A stretch of 64,000 bases of DNA from the NCBI GenBank assembly GCA_037952775.1, contig JBANAY010000003.1, forward strand, positions 22,010,001 to 22,074,000, read 5' to 3'. This stretch comes from Clonostachys chloroleuca (Eukaryota; Ascomycota; Sordariomycetes; Hypocreales; Bionectriaceae). Below, piece by piece: positions 36,261 through 48,374 of the stretch. The position numbers and the translations under genes were made by a program. Position 1 is the first letter of the stretch, and the number at the start of each line of letters is the position of its first letter. The notes beneath the pieces are model-generated. The model saw nothing but the letters and a program-made list of their open reading frames with translations, had not been told where the DNA came from and did not search any database.

Positions 36261-36749
36261 AATTAATCGCCGTGTGCGTAACGAAGTCGACTAGCGGACG
36301 GTTTCCAGTTCATAGCCTATATTCTCTCTCAGCCCGGTTCAGCTCAAGTCCGAGTCTGTGCGGTGCCTTCGATATAGATGGCGGGGAAGATACCGAAGCT
36401 ACTGGACACCTTATTCCACTGGCAAACTGTATCTGGCTTGGAGCACAGGCAGACACAAAGGGTGCTTTTCTTCGCCCGCCGGTGTTTGATGATTCGGAGA
36501 TTTGTTACCAAGGAGCATAGAAGCAGTAGGCCGTCTTCCTTTTCTTCCGTCATTGGTCTCTTTCCTTTCCTGTTTCTTTGCCGTTACCGAGAGAGATTCA
36601 TAGTCATATCCTTGGCACCGGGCATAACGATGGCGGGAAAGGAGGGCTGGGGGAAATTGTGGAAAGCGCGGTGAAAAAAAACTCAACAGCCCATTCAGCG
36701 GTGCTGCTCAGGGTGACCGGGCACTCAAAGAATGTACTTATGCCACCCT

Positions 36750-37025
36750 TCAATGTGCCCCGAATACGCATCCCGTGGTGACTGTCGGTGTTCTCTTCCC
36801 GAATCCTGTCATAATAGATCGCCGAGGATATGTCGAGGTGTCGTGTTTGTTCACTCGTCGAACGTGTTCATCTTGGACGATCCATCCGAGGGCACCATCC
36901 CCATATTGCAGCTATTCTACCTACAACTCTTCGGCATATCCAAGAACAAAAGTTGGATCGAGCTTGGGTTTTTTATACACTACCTTGTCGAGATCAACCT
37001 GGTCGTTCTCTGGTTGATTAGCAGA
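36750..37025 (-). pseudogene. Second decayed frame on the same strand
   Basis: A 92-codon frame with two TAG codons (36923-36921 and 36914-36912). The flanks read like protein: QPENDQVDLDKVVYKKPKLD, FVLGYAEEL, then LQYGDGALGWIVQDEHVRRV. It lies about 0.5 kb upstream of the decayed frame at 35772-36260 and could be another part of the same gene. Family unknown. Confidence 0.35.
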
Positions 37026-37490
37026 TCATTGGCCTCCCAGAGTTGCTCAGAGAGATAGGTGTTGATCTTGACATGCCACATACATGTGAAGTGGTAACGG
37101 AGGGAAGGAGTTAGAGTTGCAAAGAAAATATGGCACATGCCTTTGTCGGAGAATTACAAGACACTCACGTTGCCTTTGGATTATATTATTACCACATGAG
37201 ACCATTCCTCAGGAATGGGTGTGAATGGGGTTCAAACATGATAACGTGAGTGGTCATCAGTACCCGAAGAAACTCGGAACGAGTCTTCCGGATGCCTCTC
37301 AGGGGGGAAGCTCAGCGGTGGCCCTTCTGTCTTAAAGCTCGACGTGCGCTCGTACCAAAGCCATCTGACTCGAGGCATAGCAACTCACCATGAGCATCAC
37401 TAACCGGATGGTTTCCTATCACTGGAATGATCAAATTTGCTCTCCAAGGCAGGACCCAAGGGGAATAGAGTCGACCTCAAGCTTTGTTGG

Positions 37491-37712
37491 TTATCCCATC
37501 AATATTGAGCTAGTCAAGCGATAGTTCTCATTGAGCTTCAGCTGGTAAGAAACCCTCACATTAACCCAATGGGGCCCAGGATTAACCGTCTCCAGCGAAA
37601 GAAGCTCTTCCAAGGTTGGTACACCATATTCACCTGAATAACACCATGCAATGAATGCACGTATGCGACTAACAGACTGTTCCCGCACTGGAGTAGGCTT
37701 TTGAGAAGACAT
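37491..37712 (-). pseudogene. BTB/POZ-like fragment
   Basis: A 73-codon frame starting with an ATG. ISRIRAFIAWCYSGEYGVP-like residues and a following VRVSYQLKLNENYRL resemble the part of fungal BTB/POZ domains where an aromatic-Thr/Ser-Gly-Asp/Glu-Tyr turn is followed by the VYxLADKY helix. The LADKY helix is degraded. Together with the two broken frames downstream it may be what remains of one BTB-protein gene, though this is weak. Confidence 0.28.
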
Positions 37713-40523
37713 CAGTCACGAGCCATCACTCACACGTAGAAATCGCCATGGTGTCACCCTCGAGAGATTTCATATCTTCTTCTGCACCATTGGGAAAGAA
37801 TAATAGCTGGACCTTTCTACTTCAGTGGATTAGCCGAGCGCGCCATTCAACATTGATATCTCATCACAGCGATCGGCAAATGTGGCGTGCGCTACTCGTT
37901 CAGCTAAGGCAAGATGACGATCTCAATGAATCAACGTTCAGCCCAGCGCGATGTCTCAGAATTGCTGCCTTACGGACCTTCTCCGATCGCGAATGCCTGC
38001 AAGCGTGTTCAGCTGACGGCTACAGAGCGCAAGGGTCGCGCGCTGGCGGTGAGGTGGAGAGACGACAAAACGAAGCTATTCAGAGCCCTCCCTAGTGAGA
38101 CAGCTTTGCCTCAGTGGGTGACCTCACTTGGACGCCTCCCTTTATCCCGGTGAGATGGGTTGGGCTGGTAAATGAGTCCATATCTGATTCAAGCATGTTC
38201 ACCCCGACGCCCTCACCGCACATGAGGCCTCCAGCGCTCCTGCGTGTTCATGTCAACGTGACCGCCTCAATGAGACAGTGAAGCTACTGAAGTGAGATGT
38301 AATAGCCAGTGGCTTGAGCAAAGTGAGAGACCATGACGGGAAAGCGACATGATGGGAAAGAAGCTTTCTGGTGTTGGCTCCATGCTGGCTTCCCAGGCCA
38401 AGCACATTCCGGCCACAGAGGGCTCTCATGCGGTCCCAATGGCACTTGAAGATGGACCTGGAAAACACACCAGTATTGTACTAGTTCAGACCCGTTGGAA
38501 TCAATAGCCCAATAGTGAAAATGGGAACAGAGGCCGGCCGGGACCAATCACCAGCCCAACCCGGATAACGGGTTCTTGTGGGGGAAAGCTGGCAAGTGGG
38601 TTCATGTTAATGCTCGGGAATATCTCGTCTCCCAGTGGATCAGGAGCCAATATATTGGCAAGCAGAGATTGAAACGGCCTGGCCGCAGGGATGGCCAGCT
38701 CCGGCAAAGGCGCTGTGGCGGCACCATCATCCACTAATCCAAGAGACGACGCAAGGCATGACGAAGTCGACGGCTTGAATGCCACGTCCCAGGCCTCGAG
38801 ACAATGACCGGGTATCCGGCAGTAGTGGGAGAGAGATATCTGTATGCGTGCGATCGCCATCCACCATCAATCGCCGCTTGGGCCAACGAGGTGCTAAAAC
38901 CCCTGTGGCCATCTCGCAGAAGAAAAGAGGCAAGGACAAGAACGCACCGGGCGGATTGGCTAGGCCAAAGAGGACGTGCAGGCCGCGGTGGCCTCTGACC
39001 ACGTGCGTGCGTGAAGCGATGATGTGATGCTGGTATTGGCCAGCGCCACCTTGGGCGCCTTGATCGTGTCAATTTCTCCTTCTCTTTCCATGCACTGCCT
39101 GCATGACATTCTTGCCAAGCGCTGGCTGGCTCCTCTGCGTTTGATTGACTGTGGCCTGACTGCCCGTTGGTCCAAGTCGCGCACCAACATCATCCACTCT
39201 GGCTGTCATTGCCCGCGCGCTATTTGCCGCGTCTGTTCCTGTTGTAGCGAACCGGATTGCCGGCCCCACGAAAGGAGCAAAAGGGGTGATCTGTATGCTT
39301 AATACTAAAGTTCATTTTTGCCTAATTAATATATTAAGGTAGGGAATGGGGGCCGAGTCTGGGCTTAAAGATGTGCTTAGTACGCAGAGTTTGAGGAGGG
39401 AGGAATGCAATTTCCCTGTCGATATGGCATCGGCCTGTTCATACTCCGTCGAGGAGTGATCAACTGCTGCAGTGTGAACAGGAACGGGACAGGGGCAGGC
39501 ATCTGGCTTGCATGCCCAAGACTGGAGACAATAAGGCCAGCCGTAGCCTCAGAGCAAATCCATGCCAGCATTGAATGCATGTGCGCGGCGTGAGCACTTG
39601 TGTGCTTACTGTGTGGCCTGGATTTCTGATGCCCCTCAGTTCCCTCTCCGGCATCTTTGAGACCAAGGGAAGATGGGAGATGATATGGTTTGGTGTCCCG
39701 CGTACATACCAGACCTACCACAGGCTGTAGACCTCTCCAGACTCTCTTGTACGCAGGGAGGCCGCCTGCTACGCCTAGGCCAATCAAATCAGAGCCGATC
39801 TACACATGCAGGCACACAAGCTTCTTTTTCTTGGGCTCCGGGCTGGGGACACCCCTGAAGCGTCGGTATGTGGCGCCTGTGGACGTACGTATGTGTCTAT
39901 GTACGCCCGGGAGCATCCACGTACCTAGCATTGATCGTATGCGGCAAGCTCTTTGGTTTTCTAGACCCCAGCGTCTTCTCTCGGTTTGGGTTAGCCCAGG
40001 CCCTGAACTCTAAGCAACCAACAAAAGTCCTGATCGGCTCTAGTCCTCCTCCACACGCAAGCAGACACACCGTCGTCCAGCCCTGCCGTGCTCGAATCCC
40101 CCCTGTGCTGTGCCCCTGGTCTAGCGCCGTAGGCACTTGGCTGGGGCCGGATCGGATGGCCGAGAAGCTGGGCGGTTCCTTTCTCTGGGATCATATAACC
40201 AGTCGGCTCGCCTTGTCGTCTCTCCTCCCTGTTATGTATCAAGAGTCGTCTGTTCCCCAGGCCGGCTGTGTGAAACCTCCCGGCGTTGCATGACCTCTCT
40301 CGTTTTGTCATCTCCCTTTGATCACTTCAGTAACATCTATTAATACCTACCGACACTAAGGCATCCCGCCAGGCGCTCATTAATAAACCACACTCCCGTC
40401 TACACCATTCTTTCTTCCTCCAAAACCAACTATTCACGCATCTGAACTATTTACCACTCGCCAATATCTGGTTACATACAAAGCGGCTTTTGTAATATAC
40501 CCAAGGACACGGCGGAATCCAGG

Positions 40524-40937
40524 ATGGACGGTGCCTTAACAGCAAAGGAGATGCCTCGCATGCTCTTCCCCCGCCGCTTCTCCTCCCTTACCGACATGAC
40601 TTCGCTCAACATCGACGAGGCCGGCGTGGACCAGGGCGACCCCAACGGCGCAATGCACCTGTACATCAGCATCGCCCTCGTCATCCTCCTGTTCGGCCTC
40701 TTCGGCGCCGTCTCCCTCTTCCTCCACTTCACCTGGAGCCCAGAGCGCGCCACACGGGAGGTGTGCCTGGACCGGTGCGAGCGAGGCATGGAGGAGAGGC
40801 GGGCATTTCTGGACCAGGACGCAGAGAAGGGCGAGGAGGACTTGCACGGCTACGACGACGACAGCCTACGGCGGCTGGCAGAGTCACCGCGGCCCAGGCC
40901 GCAACCTAAGATCGCCATCCGCATTACTGCCCCGTGA
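40524..40937 (+). CDS. Small single-pass membrane protein, unknown function
   Basis: A 137-residue single-exon frame with good start context after a CT-rich leader. A soluble N-terminus of about 45 residues is followed by one strong TM helix (LYISIALVILLFGLFGAVSL) and an acidic, Arg-rich cytoplasmic or lumenal tail (EKGEEDLHGYDDDSLRR). No signal peptide or known domain. It is isolated between two gene-poor regions. Hydrophobic pattern and codon use look real, but no family was recognised. Confidence 0.6.
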   Translation: MDGALTAKEMPRMLFPRRFSSLTDMTSLNIDEAGVDQGDPNGAMHLYISIALVILLFGLFGAVSLFLHFTWSPERATREVCLDRCERGMEERRAFLDQDAEKGEEDLHGYDDDSLRRLAESPRPRPQPKIAIRITAP

Positions 40938-42701
40938 CTCTGAACAGTTACACAAAGCCCGGAGGCGCGTCCAACACGCCGTGGAATTCACCATCTTATT
41001 ACACATCATGATCTAAACGAGCGATTTCTTCTGTTATTTAAATACAACATTGTCCGGATTCCCCGATAATTCTAATTCTTTACTGTTACTACCTAACATC
41101 ACCAATACTGCTATTCACTGTGCCCCGTGGATTTTGGGCCATCACGACCGATAGATGAGAAGGATAAGGGCCTTGGGAAAATGTGTTCACTTCATGGCTT
41201 CGCTGGAATGAAACTGAGATACCTATGGAGGGGCTGAAACGAACGGGCTTGGCTGGCATACGATTTGCCCACCCTCGGGTAGAATAAAGGAGTTTTTTCC
41301 TTCCTCTTGATATCCTTTACAAATACAATTTCCCTTGAATAAGCAAATGCTACGTCCTCCCCACTTTCCGGTGCCAACTGCATCCTCGTGTGATGACAAT
41401 ATCTCAATACGACATTCTCTTTGCAAACGGTCCATTCAGCTGAAAGGGGTGGCCAGGATGCAGATGCTGATGCTGTACGCCATAATCCCACGCTGGCCCT
41501 ATGGGAGAGTCGTACTGCAGTCCAATCGACCCCAGCGCCCAGAGTCCAGACCTTTGTGTGCATGACTGAGGGTTTAAGGCTGTTTTTTTGCTCAGACCAT
41601 GGTGGAGCGGGAGGCAGCCAACAAGGATCTGCCCGTCTAACACGACGCACAATCAATCACCAACAAACTTCAGCTGTTGGTCGAAGGGACTCTGGTATTA
41701 CTTACTTGGCTTTATGACTCTTGGCACCGGACGATGATTCCGCTCCGCTTGCCTGCCTTCTGCTTTGTATGCCGATGTTCTGGGAGGCCGCCTGTGACTC
41801 GGTCCCCTATTTCCAACTCCATTCAAATTGTCGCTGAGATCTCTTCTCTGGGCTTCCCAATCTGGCACTAAGAATCTGGAACATCCATCGGTTCTAGTTA
41901 GCCCGCGGTGGGTAAGCTGATTTTAACTATGTCGCATGCCGTAGCCTGTACCAGACCCTTAAACGCGAACGGATGCTTGCTCCCCATAGCATCTTCAGCT
42001 CAACATATCCCTTCTCCCACGCCGAGAGCCAAGCAAGGGTGCCATGCGTTGTCCGCTTAGCTCAGAAGAATTGCCGTCCTGGACCAAACGATGGCAGAGC
42101 CCTACAGCGTCCCGACGGCATTGGTCGACTTCCTGAACACGATGCCGGCCTCACGTGTCCTGGCCAAAGCTCGTGTCGAACCTGAGACGGGGCCTCTCCA
42201 TCCAGTGACATTCCATCAGTCAGCATCCCCCCTCTGCTTCGTCGCGCCGTTCTGGATTCTTTCTATACGCGGCGCTGGACCCTTTTTATTCGGAACCCAG
42301 GCGACGGATCAGGGCTGGTTTCGGCTGCTCCCGGCCGCAAATCAATTGCCTGGAGGACATGGTATATACGGGAACGATGGCTAGCATTCACCATCTGCGT
42401 ACTTGAAACTTTTATTTACGGGGATGGGAAAGAGGTCACTGGTGTTTGCTGGTACGAATCACTCCAATGCAGTGCTCATGACGATGACGAGACATTTATT
42501 CTCTTTCGTGCCAAGGACGGACACGTTCATGTAAGCAACGACTGTATGCTCATACTACTTCGTTTCCATCAACATACGAGCCGTCGCGACAGCGTCGATA
42601 AAAGGAGCGAACATGACTCTTGAAACGAATGGATAGAGCGATTCAATTCTTTACTGCAGGCCAACCAAGTCGTGTACCGTCAACATCCTGACCATGCCTA
42701 T
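40938..42701. other. Convergent intergenic region, no gene seen
   Basis: Lies between the small membrane protein and THI4. Frames on both strands are short and of random-like composition. Confidence 0.5.
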
Positions 42702-43987
<1,286 letters not shown>

Positions 43988-44798
43988 CTGTGATACAACA
44001 ACGGTTGATGGATAATATATTCCTGCTGAAAGGTGCCATGACGGCGGCTGCTCCTCTTGCAGAGAGGTTCAGGGGCGGCAGAAGTTTACCAGAGTAGGGA
44101 CAGCTGGTCAGTGATAATCGTCAGTCCTGCTCATCCATCTCAAGATGGCCATGTTGTATACAAACTTTTCTTCAAGTTATATTTTGAAGCTTGGTGGTTT
44201 GTTTGACTTGCAAGTTTTGGAAGTGTGTTTACGATCGATCGGTGTGTGTCACGTTGAAAAGGATTGCAATGTCCCAAGTTGCCGAGTCTCGAGCTTATAT
44301 ATCCCGCGAATCTCAGGCCTCTTGGCGGAGAAGAGGGGTAACTAGACCGATGAGCGTTCGATGATTGACAATTGACGCAACCGCATCTGCCACGTCACAT
44401 CTCATTACTTAGTGTGTGGTAGGGAAGGGTGGTCGACTTCGGCTGGCTTCGGGATGATTTCTATTGGGGTGGCCGAGGGTGACCCTCTCCGCGGGCCGTA
44501 ACCCGGACGTAGCCGGCGATGCGATAGCCGAATTGACTTCCCATAGATGTGTCAGGAATGTGTCAGATAATGGGGTATCAATTGCATCGAGATTGATCAA
44601 CAGGTTGTCAGTGTCATTGCAGGCTATGGGGTGCCAATTGAGCATCAATCACGCCATAGGAGATATCAACAAGTTGCATAGAACATGTAGACATCCTTGA
44701 CATCCAATTGATCTTTCATGATCTACAATTCCATTAAATAATTACGAAGCAACCTGCCCAACTTTACCCAGAAATCTGTCCAATCTCGATCCTCTGCC
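43988..44798. other. THI4 promoter and EYI1-like 3' flank
   Basis: Upstream of the THI4 leader intron; contains a TATATTAT element near 44011-44018 and a short possible uORF beginning ATGGCACC (minus). No further gene seen. Confidence 0.4.
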
Positions 44799-45580
44799 TC
44801 ACGCCTCGGCCACCTCCTGGACCGTCTTGGCAAACTGCTGAGGATCATGCCCGAATCTCCCCAAGAACAAACCATCCAGGCCAGACTTGAGCTTCTCGTA
44901 TAGCCCCGGACCAGCACTGCCGCCATACACCACTCTTGTAAGTCCCCTCCTCCCCTTGACGCTCTCCAGGTCCCGGATCCCCGCCACCACGGCCAGCACA
45001 TGCTCCTCGCCCGCCGGTCGCGCCGCGCCAATCGCCCACACGGGCTCGTACGCGAGCACCACCTCGGCATCCTCAGACGGGAGCCCGGCCATGACGGCGT
45101 CGACCTGGACCCGGCATTCCTCGACGGCCACGGCCACGTCCCCCTGGTCTTCTCGCCGATGCACACGAGAGGGACCATGCCGTTCCGCGCGACGGCGGCG
45201 GCCTTTTTGGCCGTGACGGCGTCGTCCTCGCCGAATAGTCTCCGGCGCTCGGCGTGCCCGACCTCGACGATGCGCACGCCGCTGTCGGCCAGGGCGGCCG
45301 GGCTGACCTCGCCGGTGAAGGCGCCGTAGTCGTCCCAGTGGCAGTCCTGGGCGCCGACCCAGATGTGGGAGGCGCCGGCGGCCGCGAGGGAGTCGGCCGT
45401 GGAGCGGATGTTGAGGAAGTCGGGGATGACGAAGACGTCGACGGCTGAGAGGGAGGCGGGGGAGACGGCGCCGAGGCTGGTGAGGGCGGCGGAGGTGAAT
45501 TCGGCCTGGCGGGCGAGGGAGAAGTACATCTTGGTTGAGAGGCCGACGATGCGCCGGCGCTCAGGCTGGGGAGAGGCCAT
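44799..45580 (-). CDS. EYI1: Triosephosphate isomerase-like erythrulose-1-phosphate isomerase (EYI1/EryH type), one-base frameshift
   Basis: Start ATG at 45580 (MASPQPERRR). The first part reads GLSTKMYFS (catalytic Lys of TIM barrel strand 1), WVGAQDCHWDDYGAFTGE and VEVGHAERRRLFGE (catalytic His). After GMVPLVCIGEKTRG the frame is lost at a C5 run (45140-45144, plus strand). It resumes one frame over with LAYEPVWAIG (catalytic Glu and loop 6), VVYGGSAGPG and GLFLGRFGHDP to a TGA at 44801-44799. One added base in that run gives a normal 260-residue TIM-length protein. The sequence is a diverged TIM paralogue (GLSTKM instead of GGNWKM), as in erythritol pathways. The next gene upstream is an RpiB paralogue, which supports the role. 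Confidence 0.83.
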
Positions 45581-46727
45581 TTTGTGAGGCTGGAGAATGT
45601 ACGGCCTGCCTCCCTGTGTTGGTGAGTCCGCAGATGAGACGTAGCTGTTGAACTCAAGTGAGATGTGATGTGCGATCAACTGAGAGCGACCTGTCTCGCC
45701 AAGTGTGACGAAATGATGAGTAAGTGTCGATCTCGAGAAATTGAGTTTAGAGATTGATGAAAAGACGCTCGCTAACTATGGTGATGTGCTGCTTGGAGTT
45801 GTTGCTGGCAGGTTTCATCGACTGATGGTGAATCACCAATTGCCCCGCCAAACACCAACTCAGAGCTCTTCTCGAGCTCGCCGAGCTTAAGCTACCCCTC
45901 CATCTCCATCGACGCTCCGCTCTTTCTGCTGGGGATGGCTGATGGAGCCCGTAATCCTGATCAGGGATGCCGAACAGCCTCCAGAGACTGGCTTTCTGGA
46001 CCCGAGAGACGGGGAAGCAGTCTCTTCGCGTCACATGGCCTCAAGAACCTTCTGTCTTTCTCCATACCAAACCGAAAGTCTGTATTACCAACTCTTCACG
46101 GACATGCTGTAGTCAGGGGCAGACGCATGCAAAGGCGGGGCTAATTCAACCAGTCCATCCTTTATGCCTTAGCTCAGTCTGGCTTGACCCTGCTTCACAC
46201 CTTTCTTCTTGTCGTCTCCATGCATCGTCATCGGGAAACCAGCGAACGTCCTGAATAAAGTCAGCGGCTGATTGCGAAGAGGGTGTACAACAGACTCTCG
46301 GCATCGGAGGATTTGTCGAGACTCGGCGATCCAGCGAGCATCCATCCATCTCGGAGACTTGCGATGAATTGAAGCTTGTTTGGCATCTCGAAATCGGCAC
46401 TTTTATTCAAGGTGGGAAGCTCTGCCGTATTTGCGTCTAGCCTGATTCAGCAAGGTCTGGTGGCTGATTTGACGGTACCTTCAGCTGTGTGTGAATTACT
46501 ATGATTGAACAGGTATCTGTCATCAAAGAGAAGCCAAAGAAAACATACGGCAGGAGCAGCCCAGAATGTCCAGCGACATCCATCGGCGAAACCTCCGACC
46601 AGGAACCAAAACATCATCACCAGCATCATCAGCAGCCTATCCAAACAGGCAGACAAACACGGGCGTAGCAGGTACAACAGATGCTAGTGCCATTATTCTA
46701 TTTTCTACAGCCATCGGGATCGCCCAA
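45581..46727. other. Intergenic region within the sugar-phosphate gene group
   Basis: Promoter of the TIM-like gene and 3' flank of the RpiB-like gene. No other gene seen. Confidence 0.5.
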
Positions 46728-47253
46728 TCAAGCCTCCTCCTCCAGCTGGCAAATCTCCTCCACCTTCTTGGCGCTCGCGCTGGCCGGGTCGAACTCGTGG
46801 TCCAGCCACTCCTTGGCCAGCTTCCTCGCCAGCTCGATGCCGACGACGCGCTCGCCGAAGCACAGCACCTGCGCGTTGTTGCTTTTGACGCTGCGCTCCA
46901 CGCTGAAGCTGTCGTGGGCCGTCACCGCGCGGATCCCCTTGACCTTGTTGGCCGCAATGGCGACGCCCAGCCCGGTGCCGCACACGAGGAGCGCCCGGTC
47001 CGCCTCGCCCTTGGCCACGAGGCGGGCGGCGGCGGCAGCGCGGGTTGGGTAGGGCGTCTTGTCGTCGGGTGCGCCTGAGCCGACGTCGACCACTGAGATG
47101 ACTCGCGGGTCGGCTTCCAAGTCGGCCTTGATCTTGTTCTTGTACGAGAGACCGGCCTCCTGCAGATGTGTCGTCAGTAGTAGAAGATGGTGAGTGCGTG
47201 GATGGTTGAGTGCTTACATCGCAGCCCATGACGATTCTCCATTGAGGTGCCAT
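46728..47253 (-). CDS. EYI2: RpiB/LacAB-family sugar-phosphate isomerase (EYI2/EryI type)
   Basis: Two exons, 47253-47218 and 47159-46728, give 155 residues. Blocks are IVMGCDEAGLSYKNKIK, VVDVGSGAPDDKTPYPTRA, LLVCGTGLGVAIAANKVKGI (catalytic Cys72 and phosphate-binding Gly loop) and AHDSFSVERSVKSNNAQVL, all diagnostic of RpiB-type isomerases. Fungi normally make ribose-5-P with the unrelated RpiA, so an RpiB paralogue points to another pentose or tetrose phosphate. In Yarrowia and in bacterial ery clusters this enzyme converts D-erythrulose-4-P to D-erythrose-4-P. It sits between the TIM-like gene and a divergent kinase gene. Confidence 0.9.
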
Positions 47254-48374
47254 TGTGTATTGTATTGTATTATTCGTATCAAGAGAAACAAGTGAGTAGA
47301 GTAACGGTGGTGATGAACAACTCTCGCAAGAGAAACGAGACGGACAGGACAGAGGTGGCAGTATCGAGAAATTATCAAAAACCCCATCCGTCACTTACAC
47401 GGTTTACTCCCAATGTCCATCCGTCGCTCATAGCTGGCTCCGGAATCCAACAAGGATCCAACAGCCACTCATTCCCAGCCATCAATCAACCGCCGAGTGC
47501 CATTGACCGAAAAAGAAACATGCTGCTACGGCTCATTAATCTCCACCGAGGACACGGCGCGCCTCCGAAACAGCATCCCGATGTCAGCTAGGAGAGCTGT
47601 CGCCCCTCCATGATGCTCTAGACTCTGCGCCACCCACATCGGCAGAACCTCAATGGAACCCAGACGAGAGCTGGCAGGCTAAAGGCCAGGGGAGGCGAGG
47701 CGAGAGGCGGAGAGTGAGCCGTTCTGGGGGTCGGGTTTCCAGATTAGGAAATCCGACGTCCTTCTCGCGCCTCTCTTCGTGTCGAGACTCCAGAAGTTTA
47801 TTGTCCTAGATCCATTAAGCGGCCTGTCATTGGCTGCCAAACCCCTGCTTCTCCAACATCCGTCAAAATCGTCGAGATGCGCAAAGGAGGGGCCAAAGAG
47901 GGGCTTCTTCCCAACCCGCCATCGACCTAGACACACACGCTCGCAGCTCTTCCCTGGAATCAAGCATCACGTCGCCGTGTCGAATGCAGACGCCCGAACC
48001 CACTCAATGGATGCTGGGCTCTGGCCACGAGGACAGCAGAAGCTTTCGCTCTCTTCCAGGCAAGCCGAGTTCGGATCGGAGCTAGAGCTTGAGCTTCTGT
48101 GCTCTGCTACTACGTAAACAGGTGGCCTGCCCTGCATACATAATTCTTACATAGCTCCCAATTGGAACGAGAAGGCACTCGAGCCGATCTGTCGCACAAC
48201 CCCTCTTCTCTCCTCTCGCCTGTGTCTCGTTTCCCCTCTCCTCCTCCTTTCCTCCCCTCCTTCCATCGATATACATCTCACATCATCTCTCCAGCATCTT
48301 GTCTCTAGCGAGTGCTTTCTCTGTGTTTCTTTCTTTGTGTAACCCTCCTAATACCCATCCTCACATCTCCCACC
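47254..48374. other. Bidirectional promoter between the RpiB-like and kinase genes
   Basis: About 1.1 kb with a pyrimidine-rich leader (about 48200-48270) before the kinase start. A shared activator could control both genes. No gene seen. Confidence 0.5.

Larger units (their letters stand above)
35413..40523. other. Gene-poor 5.1-kb region
   Basis: Apart from the decayed minus-strand pieces listed separately (35.77-37.71 kb), no gene could be supported. Frames in 38-40.3 kb have random-like composition. The last 200 bases before 40524 are a normal pyrimidine-rich fungal leader. Confidence 0.45.

Noticed and set aside
35772..37025. Repeat-induced point mutation as cause of the stops
   Set aside because: Only some stops fit CpA-to-TpA change and the interval is not clearly AT-biased or repeated in the window.
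41192..41656. 154-codon minus-strand frame near the THI4 3' side
   Set aside because: No recognisable motif; composition fits non-coding DNA.
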